64,000 nucleotides of DNA from Propionibacteriaceae bacterium (GCA_016717345.1 JADKFR010000005.1:246591-310590), one strand, 5' to 3'. Shown: positions 15,847 to 25,289, counted from the stretch's first letter. The notes: generated by a model from the letters alone, not told the origin. Numbers and translations: made by a program.

Positions 15847-17148
15847 TCACTGGAAGAAGTTGTTGGATTCCTGGTTGGCGTCGATGTTCTTGACCGCCGT
15901 GTCTAGCGCGGCCTTCGGGTCGGCACCGTTCAGGATGTCCTGGGCAACCTTGGTGAACTCGGTGGCGATGAAGGGGTAGCCCGGGGTCACCGGACGGAGC
16001 ACCGCGTTCGCCTTGGCGTACTGCCGGAACATGTCGTTCTCGCCGCCGACCTCGAAGCCGGGAACCATGGCGGCCGCCGCGTCGGTGGCCGGGATGTTCG
16101 TGGTGGCCTTGGCGACCCCGGCGACGTACTTGTCCTGAGCCGAGAACTTCATGTAGTCGAGCGCACCCTCAGGGCTGGAGCAGTTCTGCGAGACGCCCCA
16201 CTGCCAGGAGCCGCCACCGATCTTCGGGCCCTTGCCGAGGTCGACCGACGGCAGGAACAGGATGTCGTCGCCGAACTTCTTACGGGTGTCGACGGCCGTC
16301 CAGCTGCCGTTGTAGAGGATCGCGGTCTTGCCGTTCATGAAGTCCTTGGCCGGGTCGGCGCCGGACTTGAGCGGGGCGTACTTCTCGGTGATCAGGCTGC
16401 GGAACCAGGTGGCCCAGGCCAGGGCCTCGGGGCCGTTGAGGGCGCCTTGGGCCGACTTGTAGTCGGTGCGGTTGATCAGGTCGCCGCCGAAGCTCTGCAG
16501 GAAGGGGGAGTAGGCGTAGGGCCACCACTCGCCGGTGAAGCTGGTGGCGATGTCGAGCGGGTAGTCGAAGTCGCCGGAGTCACGAATCTTCTTCAGGGCC
16601 GCGGTGAACTCGTCGTTGCTCCAGGGCTTCTCCATCGTGGGGACGCGGACGCCGTACTCCTTGAGCACTGACTTCCGGGTGACCATGGTCAAGGCCACGT
16701 CGTAGTAGCCGAAGGAGTACGTCTTGTTGTTCCACTTGCCCAACACGGTGGGCAGGAACTTGCTCAGGGTGTCGTCCATGCCCTCCAGCGGGGCGAGGTA
16801 GCCCGCCCACGCCCAGTTCGGGACGTTGGGGCCGTCGATGTCCAGGATGCAGGGGAGCTTCTTGGCAGCGGCGGCCGCCACCACGGACTGGTTGTACGAA
16901 TCCTGCGGGAACGCCTGCACGTCGACCTTGTACTTGGTCTGGCTCGCGTTGTAGTCGGTCACGATCTGCTGGACGGCGGCCAGCTCGGTCTTGTTGCCGG
17001 CGTTGTGCGTCCACATCGTCAGGGTGGTCGTGCCGCCCGGGGTGGTGTCGGCGTTGCTGCTGCTGCCGCCCTTGGAGCAGGCAGCGAGGGTCAGGGGGAG
17101 CGCGGCTGCCAGCGCCAATGCCGCCAGCCTGGTCTTGAGGGTAATCAC
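15847..17148 (-). CDS. Sugar ABC transporter substrate-binding lipoprotein
   Basis: A 433-residue extracellular solute-binding protein (family 1). The GTG at 17148 is preceded by GGAGG; an in-frame TTG four codons earlier would overlap that site. Signal peptide LAALALAAALPLTLAAC ends in a lipobox Cys, then a Gly/Ser linker and the mature strand TTLTMWTHNAGNKTELAAVQ. Later motifs include DGPNVPNWAWAGYLAPLE, GGDLINR, KTAILYNGSW and GGGSWQWGVSQNC. It is the first gene of the operon and lies opposite a LacI regulator, with two operator-like palindromes in between. The GH32-like gene suggests a fructose-containing sugar as ligand. Confidence 0.9.
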   Translation of the reverse strand: MITLKTRLAALALAAALPLTLAACSKGGSSSNADTTPGGTTTLTMWTHNAGNKTELAAVQQIVTDYNASQTKYKVDVQAFPQDSYNQSVVAAAAAKKLPCILDIDGPNVPNWAWAGYLAPLEGMDDTLSKFLPTVLGKWNNKTYSFGYYDVALTMVTRKSVLKEYGVRVPTMEKPWSNDEFTAALKKIRDSGDFDYPLDIATSFTGEWWPYAYSPFLQSFGGDLINRTDYKSAQGALNGPEALAWATWFRSLITEKYAPLKSGADPAKDFMNGKTAILYNGSWTAVDTRKKFGDDILFLPSVDLGKGPKIGGGSWQWGVSQNCSSPEGALDYMKFSAQDKYVAGVAKATTNIPATDAAAAMVPGFEVGGENDMFRQYAKANAVLRPVTPGYPFIATEFTKVAQDILNGADPKAALDTAVKNIDANQESNNFFQ

Positions 17149-17194
17149 GTGTGCCTCCAATGAGGTTCGTCCGTTGAACCGGCCGGGGGTCCGA

Positions 17195-17216
17195 CCTGCT
17201 AAATCCTTTTAGCAGG
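17195..17216. promoter_or_regulatory. LacI-type operator, site 1
   Basis: CCTGCTAAA and its exact complement TTTAGCAGG flank four bases, 47 bp before the binding-protein start and inside the divergent promoter region. A palindrome of this size beside a LacI gene is the expected operator for the sugar operon. Confidence 0.75.
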
Positions 17217-17244
17217 ATGAAAGTAGCATGCGCGGGAGGTGTCG

Positions 17245-17265
17245 CGCAAGGCTCTGCTAAAACGT
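17245..17265. promoter_or_regulatory. LacI-type operator, site 2
   Basis: An imperfect palindrome with the central core AAACGTTT and flanks CTGCTA and CCGCTAG. The central CG and AAACG half-site are typical of LacI-family operators, and the left flank repeats CTGCTAAA of site 1. Its position nearer to the regulator gene suggests autoregulation. Confidence 0.6.
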
Positions 17266-17351
17266 TTCCGCTAGGGTTGGGAGAAGATGTCGATGGGAGC
17301 GTTAACAGCCTGGGCAGGACGGCTGCGATGATGGCGGGCGAGGGGGACGAT

Positions 17352-18365
17352 GTGACGAAGCGCGTGAAGTTGGCCGATGTCGCCAAGCTCAGTGGGGTGT
17401 CGACGACCACCGTCAGCATGGTGCTGAACGACCGGCCCAACACTCGGCTGTCGGAGGAGACCGCCCAGCGGGTGCGCGCCGCTGCTGCCCAACTCAACTA
17501 CCGTCCCAACCCGGCCGCGCGCGGGCTTCGGGTGGGCAAGACCGCGACGGTCGGATTCGTCTCGGACGAGGTCACGGTCACCCGGTACGCCTCAGCCATG
17601 ATCCGTGGACTGCTGGACGTGGCCGAGCAGCGCCAGCACACCGTCCTGATCGCGGAGTCGGGGAACCGCCCCGACCAGGTCGCCCAGGCGCTCGATGCCA
17701 TGCTTGACCGCCGGGCGGACGGGATCGTGTTCGGGCTGATGGGAGCCAAGCGCATCACCGTGCCCGAGGTTCCCAGTGACGTGCCGGTCGTCCTCCTCAA
17801 CGCGGTCAGCACCGACGGGCGTCCCTGCGTCCTTCCGGATGAGTACCGGGCCGGGCAGGAGGCTGCCCGCAGCCTGCTGGATCGGGGGCATCGGCGGATC
17901 GCGCTGATCGGGCGCTCGGCCGCGTTGCTCAATCCCGAGGTCTCCGCCACCGTCGGAGCGCGCTACGCCGGAATCGATCAGGCGCTGGCGCAGTTCGGCG
18001 TCAGCCTGGTCGGCGAGGTCGAAGGCATGTACTGGGAACCGGACCTGGGGTTCACCGGCGTGCACGAGCTGCTTGACGCGCGGGTCCCCTTCACCGGGCT
18101 GATCTGCCTCAACGACCGGGTCGCCTTCGGCGCCTACCAGGCGTTGCAGGAGCGGGGCCTGAAGGTCCCGCAGGACGTGTCGGTGGTGTCCTTCGATGAC
18201 GAGGATCTCGCCTCCTACCTGCGTCCCACCCTCACGACCATGCGAATCCCGTACCTGGAGATGGGACGGCGGGCCATGGAACTGGTGCTGAGCGACGAGC
18301 GGCCAGCCCGCAGCCTGATCCCGATGCCGTTGCAGGAACGTGGGTCGGTGCGCTCGTTGGAGTGA
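17352..18365 (+). CDS. LacI-family transcriptional regulator of the sugar operon
   Basis: A 337-residue repressor. The DNA-binding head is KLADVAKLSGVSTTTVSMVL with the hinge NYRPNPAARGLRVGKTATVG. The periplasmic-binding-like core contains RADGIVFGLMGA, HRRIALIGR, FTGLICLNDRVAFGAYQAL and VSVVSFDDEDLASYLRPTLT. GTG 17352 was chosen because GAGGGGG precedes it and the HTH then begins at residue 6; earlier ATGs add residues without homology. It is divergent from the binding-protein gene and very likely represses the operon through the two palindromes, with a sugar or sugar phosphate as inducer. Confidence 0.9.
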   Translation: MTKRVKLADVAKLSGVSTTTVSMVLNDRPNTRLSEETAQRVRAAAAQLNYRPNPAARGLRVGKTATVGFVSDEVTVTRYASAMIRGLLDVAEQRQHTVLIAESGNRPDQVAQALDAMLDRRADGIVFGLMGAKRITVPEVPSDVPVVLLNAVSTDGRPCVLPDEYRAGQEAARSLLDRGHRRIALIGRSAALLNPEVSATVGARYAGIDQALAQFGVSLVGEVEGMYWEPDLGFTGVHELLDARVPFTGLICLNDRVAFGAYQALQERGLKVPQDVSVVSFDDEDLASYLRPTLTTMRIPYLEMGRRAMELVLSDERPARSLIPMPLQERGSVRSLE

Positions 18366-18414
18366 CAGGCCGTCGGGCTTCGCTGGGGGAGGGGGTTGGT
18401 GTGGCAGCACGCCC

Positions 18415-18770
18415 TCCCGGGCGGCTTTGCGCCCCGTGGCTCCTGTCCGGGGGCGCCGGGCGGCTGCGGGGGCGGCGGAGGGTCCGGGGGGCCCAAGAGG
18501 GCGCAGGGTCGGAGGGGGTCACCCTGGGGGCGCAGGGTCGGCTTTGCGCCTCGTGGCTCCTGTCCGGGCGGCTTTGCGCCCCGTGGGCCTCTTTGCGCGG
18601 GCTATAGGGGGCGCAGGGTCACCCTGGGGGCGCAGGGGTCGGCTTTGCGCCCCGTGGCTCCTGTCCGGGCGGCTTTGCGCCCCGTGGGCCTCTTTGCGCG
18701 TGCTATAGGGGGCGCAGGGTCACCCTGGGGGCGCAGGGTCGGAGGGGGTCACCCCAGGGGCGCAAGGTGG
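18415..18770. repeat. GC-rich tandem repeat block (about 100-bp unit)
   Basis: The gap between lacI and the methyltransferase holds two nearly identical units, 18531-18630 and 18631-18731, plus partial copies on both sides (for example 18419-18452). Each unit contains GGCTTTGCGCCCCGTGG twice, CTATAGGGGGCGCAGGG, and the palindrome CAGGGTCACCCTG. No open frame with protein character crosses it. It may terminate or pause transcription between the two convergent genes; otherwise its role is unknown. Confidence 0.85.
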
Positions 18771-18808
18771 GGGAGTCGGACGGGGCACGGCCTGGGTGCC
18801 CCTGCGAC

Positions 18809-19408
18809 TCAGGGGCGGATGGCGTCCACCACGTGGTCCAGGGCGACCCGGAATCCCACCGTGGAGTCCACGTGGCGCCGCACGACCTCGGCGCGCGTCA
18901 CCTCCAGTCCAAGGTCGGTCAGCATGCCGGCTACCACATGGGGGTTGGTGAGCAGGTCGGGGTCCTGTGGTCCGCCCACGCCCTGGTCGATATTCGACTG
19001 ATCGTGCGCGACGAGCAGGAGGCGTCCGCCCACACGCAGCGCGCGGGCGGCCGCGCCGAGGACGAGTTTGAGACCCTCGACCGGCAGTTGCAGATAGGCC
19101 AACAAGGCCAGGTCGTAGGCGTGCGGGGACGGAGAGTAGCTCGTGGCGTCAGCGACCAGCGCCTCCACTTCCAGGCCGAGGACTGCCGCCCGTCCCTGCA
19201 GCGCCGAGATGGCGACCATCGACTGGTCGACGGCGGTCACCCGCCATCCTTTGCTCGCCAGCCAGATCGCGTGGCGGCCCTCGCCGCAGCCGAGGTCGAG
19301 CGCGTGGCCCCGGCGGACCTTCTGCAGCGGTTGTGCCACGAACTGGCTCGGTTCGAGATCCCAGACCTGCGAGGCCGCGTACCGGGCATCCCACATCGCA
19401 GAGCTCAA
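18809..19408 (-). CDS. Class I SAM-dependent methyltransferase
   Basis: A 199-residue methyltransferase. Motif I is ALDLGCGEGRHAIWLASKGW, motif II VTAVDQSMVAISAL, then ALVADATSYSPSPHAYDLAL and the post-motif LRVGGRLLLVAHDQSN. The N-terminal WDARYAASQVWDLEPSQFV is typical of the tellurite-resistance/thiopurine-like group (TehB-like). A TTG at 19408 has GGAGGG at good spacing; an ATG four codons later is the alternative. The substrate is not predictable. It is convergent with lacI across the repeat block and divergent from namA. Confidence 0.85.
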   Translation of the reverse strand: MSSAMWDARYAASQVWDLEPSQFVAQPLQKVRRGHALDLGCGEGRHAIWLASKGWRVTAVDQSMVAISALQGRAAVLGLEVEALVADATSYSPSPHAYDLALLAYLQLPVEGLKLVLGAAARALRVGGRLLLVAHDQSNIDQGVGGPQDPDLLTNPHVVAGMLTDLGLEVTRAEVVRRHVDSTVGFRVALDHVVDAIRP

Positions 19409-19565
19409 GCGCGTCCCTCCCTTGCTGGTCGTCGTCAGCCTAAGAGCGCGGTGTAACGCCGGATCGACGCGCGTGTTTCAGCCGTCCCCTCCCCGGTTAA
19501 CAGCACGCAACGCCCCGCGCCCCAGGACGGCGGCAGCGACGGGCCGGCCGGACTAGCCTGAGCCC

Positions 19566-20666
19566 ATGACATCCTTGTTCGATCCGATCACCCTGCGCGG
19601 CGTCACGATCCCGAACCGCATCTTCCTCTCGCCGATGTGTCAGTACATGTGTGAGGCGCGCGACGGCGTCCCGACCGACTGGCACCTGGTGCACTACGGA
19701 GCCCGGGCCGCGGGCGGCTTCGGCCTGGTGATCGTCGAAGCGACCGCAGTGGTGCCGCAGGGACGGATCTCCCCCGAGGACTCCGGGCTCTGGAACGACA
19801 CCCAACGGGAGGCGTGGGCGCGGATCGTCGCGTTCGGGCACGCCCAGGGGGCCGCGATGGGCGTCCAACTCGCGCATGCCGGACGGAAGGCGTCGGTCTA
19901 TCGGGATCATCCCGGTCCCTCCGGTTCGGTGCCCCTCGAGGAGGGCGGCTGGGTCACCGGCGGGCCGTCGGCCCTGGCGTTCCCGGGCCTGGCCGAGCCG
20001 GAGGAGCTGAGCGTCGAGCAGATCGCCGAGGTGGTGGAGTCGTTCGCGGCTGCGGCCGTCCGGGCCGACCAAGCGGGCTTCGACGTCGTCGAACTTCACG
20101 CCGCCCACGGCTACCTCCTCTTCGAGTTCCTCTCACCCTTCTCCAACCATCGGACGGACGAGTACGGCGGCGACTTCGCTTGTCGCACCCGTTTGCTGCT
20201 GGAGGTGGTCGACGCCGTCCGCGCGGTCTGGCCGGCGACCAAGCCGTTGTTCGTGCGGCTCTCAGCCACCGAATGGCTGGAGGGAGGCTGGGGCGTGGAG
20301 GACTCCGTCCGCCTGGCCGGGCTGCTCGCCGACCGCGGCGTCGACTTCATGGACGTCTCGTCGGCCGGCAACGTGCTGGCCCGGATCCCCACCGACCCCG
20401 GCTACCAGGTGCCGCTGGCGCGGGCCGTCCGTGCGGCCGGGCTGCCCACCGGGGCGGTCGGACGGATCACCGAGGCGGCCCAGGCTCAGGAGGTGCTGGA
20501 CGAGCATTCCGCCGACGCCGTCCTGCTCGGACGGGTGGCCCTGCGCGAACCGTCGTGGCCGCTGCGGGCCGCGGCGGAACTCGGCTCCCCCGAGCGGGGG
20601 CGCTACCCCAACGCCTACCTGCGGGGACGCTGGACCAGCCTGGTCACCCAACCCGAGCGCAGCTGA
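19566..20666 (+). CDS. namA: NADPH dehydrogenase, old yellow enzyme (YqjM/NamA type)
   Basis: A 366-residue FMN-dependent ene-reductase that reduces activated C=C bonds of enones and similar compounds with NADPH. The YqjM subgroup signature FLSPMCQYMCE carries the redox-tuning Cys, followed by GVPTDWHLVHYGARAAGGFG. The active-site His pair lies in FDVVELHAAHGYLLFEFLSP, the phosphate-binding region in AVGRITEAAQAQ, and the C-terminal block is DAVLLGRVALREPSWPLRAA. Length and order are standard. It is monocistronic and separated from the convergent pckG by a strong hairpin. Confidence 0.9.
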   Translation: MTSLFDPITLRGVTIPNRIFLSPMCQYMCEARDGVPTDWHLVHYGARAAGGFGLVIVEATAVVPQGRISPEDSGLWNDTQREAWARIVAFGHAQGAAMGVQLAHAGRKASVYRDHPGPSGSVPLEEGGWVTGGPSALAFPGLAEPEELSVEQIAEVVESFAAAAVRADQAGFDVVELHAAHGYLLFEFLSPFSNHRTDEYGGDFACRTRLLLEVVDAVRAVWPATKPLFVRLSATEWLEGGWGVEDSVRLAGLLADRGVDFMDVSSAGNVLARIPTDPGYQVPLARAVRAAGLPTGAVGRITEAAQAQEVLDEHSADAVLLGRVALREPSWPLRAAAELGSPERGRYPNAYLRGRWTSLVTQPERS

Positions 20667-20691
20667 CTCGACCGAGAGGGCCATCACGCAG

Positions 20692-20724
20692 CAGTGGGCA
20701 CCCGCGTTGCTCGGGTGCCCACTG
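20692..20724. terminator. Bidirectional terminator between namA and pckG
   Basis: A perfect 13-bp stem (CAGTGGGCACCCG with its complement) around a 7-base loop, centred between the two convergent stop codons. Confidence 0.8.
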
Positions 20725-20737
20725 TGCTGGGAGTCGA

Positions 20738-22582
20738 TCAGGCCTGCGCGGCCTTCGCGATCCGCTCCCGCAGGTACCACAGTTGCGTGTTCAACTCTTC
20801 GGGGGTCTTGTCGCCGAACTGGTTGAAGTACTCCTCGGTGAGCGCGGCTTCCCGTCCCCACGAACCGGTGTCGTAGGCGAAGAGCGCCGCCAGGTCCTCC
20901 TCGCTGATGTCGAGGCCCTCGACGTTCAGGTCGCCGGGGGCGGGGATCCGTCCCGAGATGGCGTCCGTGGCGCCGATCTCGCCGTTGACCCGGCGCAGCG
21001 CCCACTCGATCGCCCGGGAGTTCTCACCGAACCCTGGCCACAGCCAATGGCCGTCGGGCGCCTTGCGGAACCAGTTGACCTGGAAGATTCGAGGGGCCTT
21101 GTCCCCGAGTTGCTTGCCCATCTCGAGCCAGTGGGTCCAGTAGTCGGCCATGTTGTAGCCGCAGAAGGGCACCATGGCGAACGGATCGCGACGCAGTTCG
21201 CCGACCGAACCCTCGGCTGCCGCAGTCTGTTCCGACGACACGGTGGCCCCGACGAAGACGCCGTGCTCCCAGTCGTACGACTCGCTGATCAGCGGCACGT
21301 TGCGGGCCCGCCGTCCGCCGAACAGGATCACGTCGATCGGCACCCCGGCGGGGTCTTCCCAGTCGGGGGCGATCGACTCGGCCTGGGAGGCGTGGACGGT
21401 GAAGCGGCTGTTCGGGTGCGCGGCCGGAGTGCCACTCGCGGGCGTCCAGTCGTTACCCTGCCAGTCGATCAGGTGGTCGGGCGGGGTGTCGGTGAGCCCC
21501 TCCCACCACACGTCGCCGTCGTCGGTGAGCGCCACGTTGGTGTAGATCACGTCATGGTCGAGCGCGTGCAGGCAGGTCGGGTTGGTTGCCTCGGAGGTTC
21601 CGGGTGCGACCCCGAAGAAGCCGGCCTCCGGGTTGATGGCGTAGAGCCGTCCGTCCGGACCGGGACGCATCCAGGCGATGTCGTCGCCCACGGTTTCGAC
21701 CTTCCACCCTGGGATCGTGGGACGGAGCATGGCCAGATTGGTCTTGCCGCAGGCGGACGGGAACGCGGCTGTCAGGTGGTAGACGCGGCCGTCCGGACCC
21801 GTGATCCGCAGGATGAGCATGTGCTCGGCCATCCAGCCCTCTTCGCGGGCCAGGACGGTGGCGATCCGCAGCGCGTAGCACTTCTTGCCCAGCAGCGCAT
21901 TGCCGCCGTAGCCCGAACCGTACGACCAGATCTCGCGGGTCTCGGGGAAGTGGGTGATGTACTTCTCGTCGCTGCACGGCCACTCAAGGTCGGGACGGGT
22001 GGTGCCGTCGGCGTCCACCAGTGGGTAGCCGACCGAATGGACGGCAGGAACCCACTCGACGCCGGCGGCAAAGGCCTCCATCGTCTGGTTGCCCATGCGG
22101 GTCATGATGCGCATGTTGACCACGACGTACGGGCTGTCGGTGATCTCGATACCCAGCTTCGAGATCTCGCCCCCAAGGGGGCCCATCGAGAACGGGATGA
22201 CGTACATCGTGCGACCGCGCATGGCGCCGTCGAAGAGGCCCTGCAGGGTGACCTTCATCTCGGCGGGGTCGGCCCAGTTGTTGGTGGGCCCGGCATCCGC
22301 AGGATCCTGCGAGCAGATGTAGGTGCGGGATTCGACGCGGGCCACGTCAGAGGCGGCTGAGCGGGCCAGGTAGCTGCCGGGGCGCTTGGCGGGGTTCAAC
22401 CGGATGAACGTGCCGGCCGACACCATCTCTTCGTAGAAGCGGTCTCGTTCCTCGATCGACCCGTCGCACCAGTAAACGGAGTCGGGCTTGGTGAGTTCGG
22501 CGATCTGGGCAACCCAGGACACGAGGTCCGCCGGGGCGTTGGTCGGGGCGTTGGTGGGTATCGTCGAAGGGCCAAGGGTCAT
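20738..22582 (-). CDS. pckG: Phosphoenolpyruvate carboxykinase (GTP)
   Basis: A 614-residue GTP-dependent PEPCK, interconverting oxaloacetate and PEP. Signatures are SVYWCDGSIEERDRF, the substrate region YVVVNMRIMTRMG, the GTP P-loop FPSACGKTNLAML, the metal site VGDDIAWMRPGPDGRLYAIN, and NWFRKAPDGHWLWPGFGEN. The open frame extends 24 codons upstream, but homology starts at the ATG 22582. In propionate-forming and gluconeogenic actinobacteria this enzyme links the TCA/dicarboxylate pool to PEP, which fits the fumarate-reductase-like operon in this window. It is monocistronic. Confidence 0.97.
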   Translation of the reverse strand: MTLGPSTIPTNAPTNAPADLVSWVAQIAELTKPDSVYWCDGSIEERDRFYEEMVSAGTFIRLNPAKRPGSYLARSAASDVARVESRTYICSQDPADAGPTNNWADPAEMKVTLQGLFDGAMRGRTMYVIPFSMGPLGGEISKLGIEITDSPYVVVNMRIMTRMGNQTMEAFAAGVEWVPAVHSVGYPLVDADGTTRPDLEWPCSDEKYITHFPETREIWSYGSGYGGNALLGKKCYALRIATVLAREEGWMAEHMLILRITGPDGRVYHLTAAFPSACGKTNLAMLRPTIPGWKVETVGDDIAWMRPGPDGRLYAINPEAGFFGVAPGTSEATNPTCLHALDHDVIYTNVALTDDGDVWWEGLTDTPPDHLIDWQGNDWTPASGTPAAHPNSRFTVHASQAESIAPDWEDPAGVPIDVILFGGRRARNVPLISESYDWEHGVFVGATVSSEQTAAAEGSVGELRRDPFAMVPFCGYNMADYWTHWLEMGKQLGDKAPRIFQVNWFRKAPDGHWLWPGFGENSRAIEWALRRVNGEIGATDAISGRIPAPGDLNVEGLDISEEDLAALFAYDTGSWGREAALTEEYFNQFGDKTPEELNTQLWYLRERIAKAAQA

Positions 22583-22782
22583 GAGTTCTCCTCGCGGTGT
22601 CGCCTCAGTGCGATACGGGCCGGGGTAGGGGCTCGTGTCCCGATTGTGCCGCACCCCGAGGGGGGCTGCACTGGTCTCGTTTCAAATGCCCCCCAATTGG
22701 TGAAATGGGTTGGTGGTGGGCGGCTGGGCTGGCTGGTTTGGACGCCGCCCCTGACGTCGAGTAGGCTGAACGACGGTTTCCA

Positions 22783-22855
22783 GCGCTCGTGGCTCAATGG
22801 ATAGAGCATCTGACTACGGATCAGAAGGTTGGGGGTTCGAGTCCCTCCGAGCGCG
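22783..22855 (+). tRNA. tRNA-Arg(ACG)
   Basis: A complete cloverleaf: acceptor GCGCTCG paired with CGAGCGC, D-arm GGCTCAATGGATAGAGC, anticodon loop CTACGGA (anticodon ACG) on stem TCTGA/TCAGA, T-loop TTCGAGT. The full 3' CCA is not encoded. ACG is read as ICG after deamination by TadA, whose gene lies at 37896. Confidence 0.95.
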
Positions 22856-22874
22856 CAGAGCAGGTCGTTGTGAG

Positions 22875-22902
22875 AGGCATCTTCCGAGGTCGGGAGGTGC
22901 CT
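22875..22902 (+). terminator. Terminator of tRNA-Arg
   Basis: AGGCATCTTCC pairs with GGGAGGTGCCT (two G-U pairs) around a 6-base loop and is followed by TTT, 20 bp after the tRNA. Confidence 0.7.
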
Positions 22903-23026
22903 TTGGTGCTGTCTGGGGGCCTCGGCGGGGCCTCCGGCGAAAACGATTGTTCAGTCCCCCCGCAATGAGCGGAGGCGACCCCGACCCGGCAGCCTGCCCA
23001 GGCGGACCCGGACCAGAGCGTCGCGG

Positions 23027-25172
23027 TCAGGGTGAGACCAGGTCGAACGAATCGGTCACCTCTCCGGAGAAGCCGTTGGCGGACCCGTCCCAGTACATCG
23101 AGAAGCTGCACGAGGTGGTCGAAGCCGCCGCGCAGGTGAAGATGTCCGACCCGTCCCCGCTGAGGCCGGCGACGCTGAACGAGCCCACTGTCGAGAGGCG
23201 GATCCCGGTCGCGTCGGCGCTGACTCCGTTGACGTCCTCGCTGGACGAACTGGAGAGGCCGACCGCTGAGCCGTCGAGGTACATCGCCCAGGAACCCTTG
23301 GTGGTGGAACCGGTCGCGGTGGGCGTGAAGGCCACCAGGTCTTCGTCGGCCGCAGATACGCCGGACACCGAGGCCGACCCGGTCGTGCTGACCACCAGGC
23401 GCCCGTCCGCCAGAAGGTCGAAGGCGTCCACGTCCTCGTCGGAGGTGCTCAAGCCAACGTCGGAGCCGTCGAAGTACCACGACCAGGTGCCGGCGGTGGT
23501 CGGCCCGGTCGAGGTCGGGGTGAACCGGACGAGGTCGGAGTCGTCGACCGAACCCAGCCCGGAGAGCGTGAAGGCGCTGGTGAAGCTCACCAACAGCGAC
23601 CCGTCCGGACGGACGTCGAAGGCGTCCACGTCCTGGCTCGACAACCCGACGTCGGAGCCGTCGAAGAACATCGACCAGGCGCCGCTCGTCAGGTCCTTGG
23701 TCAGGATGTCCTCGTTGGCGAAGCTCACCCCGCCGGCGGTGCCGGAACTCGTGGAACCGAGGTACAGCATGGTCCCGGCCTTGGCCAGAACGCGCAGGTC
23801 GACCGCGGCGGGCGTTGACGTCATGGTGCTGCTGCTCACGGTGAACGTGAAGCGGTCCGCGCCGACGTAGCCGACCGCCGGGGTGTAGGTGAGGTTGGGC
23901 GCGGTGCCGGTCAGGGTGCCGTGGGTCGGCGGCGTGGCCACCGCGTAGGTGAGCGCGCCGTCGTTGGGGTCAGTTCCCGACAGGGTGACCGCGGCCGGGG
24001 TGTCCTGGTTGGTGGTCAGGGACTGGGCGTCGGCGGTCGGCACGACGAGCCCGCGTGCGACGGCGGCCCGGATCGCGGGAAGCTGGACGTAGAGGTTGGC
24101 GCCGGGACACGCGGTGGCCAGCCAGTCCCGGTGCGCCGAGATCGCGGGGAGATCCCGGGTGGCGAGGCTGACCGGGTTGACGTAGTGAACCTGGCCCTGG
24201 GGATCCAGCGCATGGCGTCCGGTGAGCATCGTGAGCAGGTCGGTGAGAGCGGAGACGGCCGCGGTGGGAACCGCGGGGTTGGCGGTGCACTCCCGTCCTC
24301 GAAGCAGCCCATCAGCGAGATCCCGACGTTGCCACCGTGCTGGGCGTAGACGTGGCCACCTGAGACCAGGAGGTCGGTGCCCGTCTGGTGCGCGAAGTCG
24401 TAGCCGTCCCCGCCTGCGGTCTGGCACGGCGTGCTGACGTGACCGGAGTTCCGGCCTTCGTAGACGATGCCCTGGCTGTCGATCAGGTACTGGTAGGCGA
24501 TGTCGGACCACCCGTTGGTCGTGACGTGGTAGCTGTAGATCGCCCGCATGGTGGCGGAGTAGTCCTGGGTGAGGCTGTTCGACCCCGCGGTGTGGTGCAC
24601 GGTCACGATCTGGACCTTGAGAAGACCTGCGTGTCGGTGCCCTTGACCATTTGCTGATCGACTCATCGGCGCCCCACTCGGCCCGCGAGCGGTAGCTCGA
24701 GGCCAGCATTCTGCTGGCACTCTGCTCCGGGATCGCCTCGGTCGGGCCTTCGGTCGTGTTGATCGCCGCAGCTCGCCAGTTGCGAGCGCCCTTGGGCAGC
24801 TTCCGACCTGGTACGCTGCGGCATGGTCCACCGCGATGAGCGACCCGGTGAACTGGCCCTCGTGCTGGGCGCCGTCCTGGCCCAGCGGCTGCCAGGCCGT
24901 CCACCGGCCGTCCACCAGGAAGCGGGCCCCGCCGAAGGGGACGTCACCGCCGGGCTCGAATCTGGGTGAATCCAGCCTGCCACCAGCCCGAAGAAGTCGA
25001 TCGCGTGGGCGGGGGTGACGGGGGCGGAGCCGAACGACCGCGTGTCGTTCAACGTCCGATGGCGGCTCTTTCCGGCGGCTGCCGCCGGGTCGACCCCGAT
25101 CCACAGAGCGATCGCTGCACACAGCACGGCGATGATCGTGATCCTGGTGGTTGCCTGCTGCACTGCCGACAT
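23027..25172 (-). pseudogene. Secreted N-acetylmuramoyl-L-alanine amidase with Ig-like and repeat modules, frameshifted
   Basis: Reading through frame switches gives a protein of about 715 residues. It begins at ATG 25172 with a signal peptide (ITIIAVLCAAIALWIG, then DPAAAAGK), then a beta-rich N-domain (PRFEPGGDVPFGGARF), then an amidase_2/PGRP domain: VTVHHTAGSNSLTQDYSATM, GWSDIAYQYLIDSQGIVYEG, HGGNVGISLMGCFED, SAHRDWLATACPG. A cadherin/VCBS-like Ig domain follows (TLSGTDPNDGALTYAVA), then four repeats of about 55 residues built on FDGSDVGLSSQDVDAFD. It should hydrolyse the bond between muramic acid and the stem peptide. Five frame switches, near 24980, 24805, 24650, 24620 and 24295, each equal one lost base. 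There are no internal nonsense changes apart from frame. Confidence 0.75.
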
Positions 25173-25289
25173 TGCCCTCCGTCCAACCCCCACGGCTCCC
25201 ACCGAGCCGACGAGGCTGCCCCGCAGACTAGAACAGGACGCCGGCAGTCAGCGGGCTGTCCACCATCAACGCCTGCGAGCGAGCCACAC

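Noticed and set aside
19814..22360. Long plus-strand open frame (848 codons) over namA and pckG
   Set aside because: It is the open antisense frame of pckG and an out-of-frame part of namA; composition is Arg/Gly/Val-rich with no domain, and both real genes are unambiguous.
22797..23870. Open frame starting inside tRNA-Arg
   Set aside because: Begins in the tRNA and runs antisense to the amidase gene; a well-known type of false gene call.
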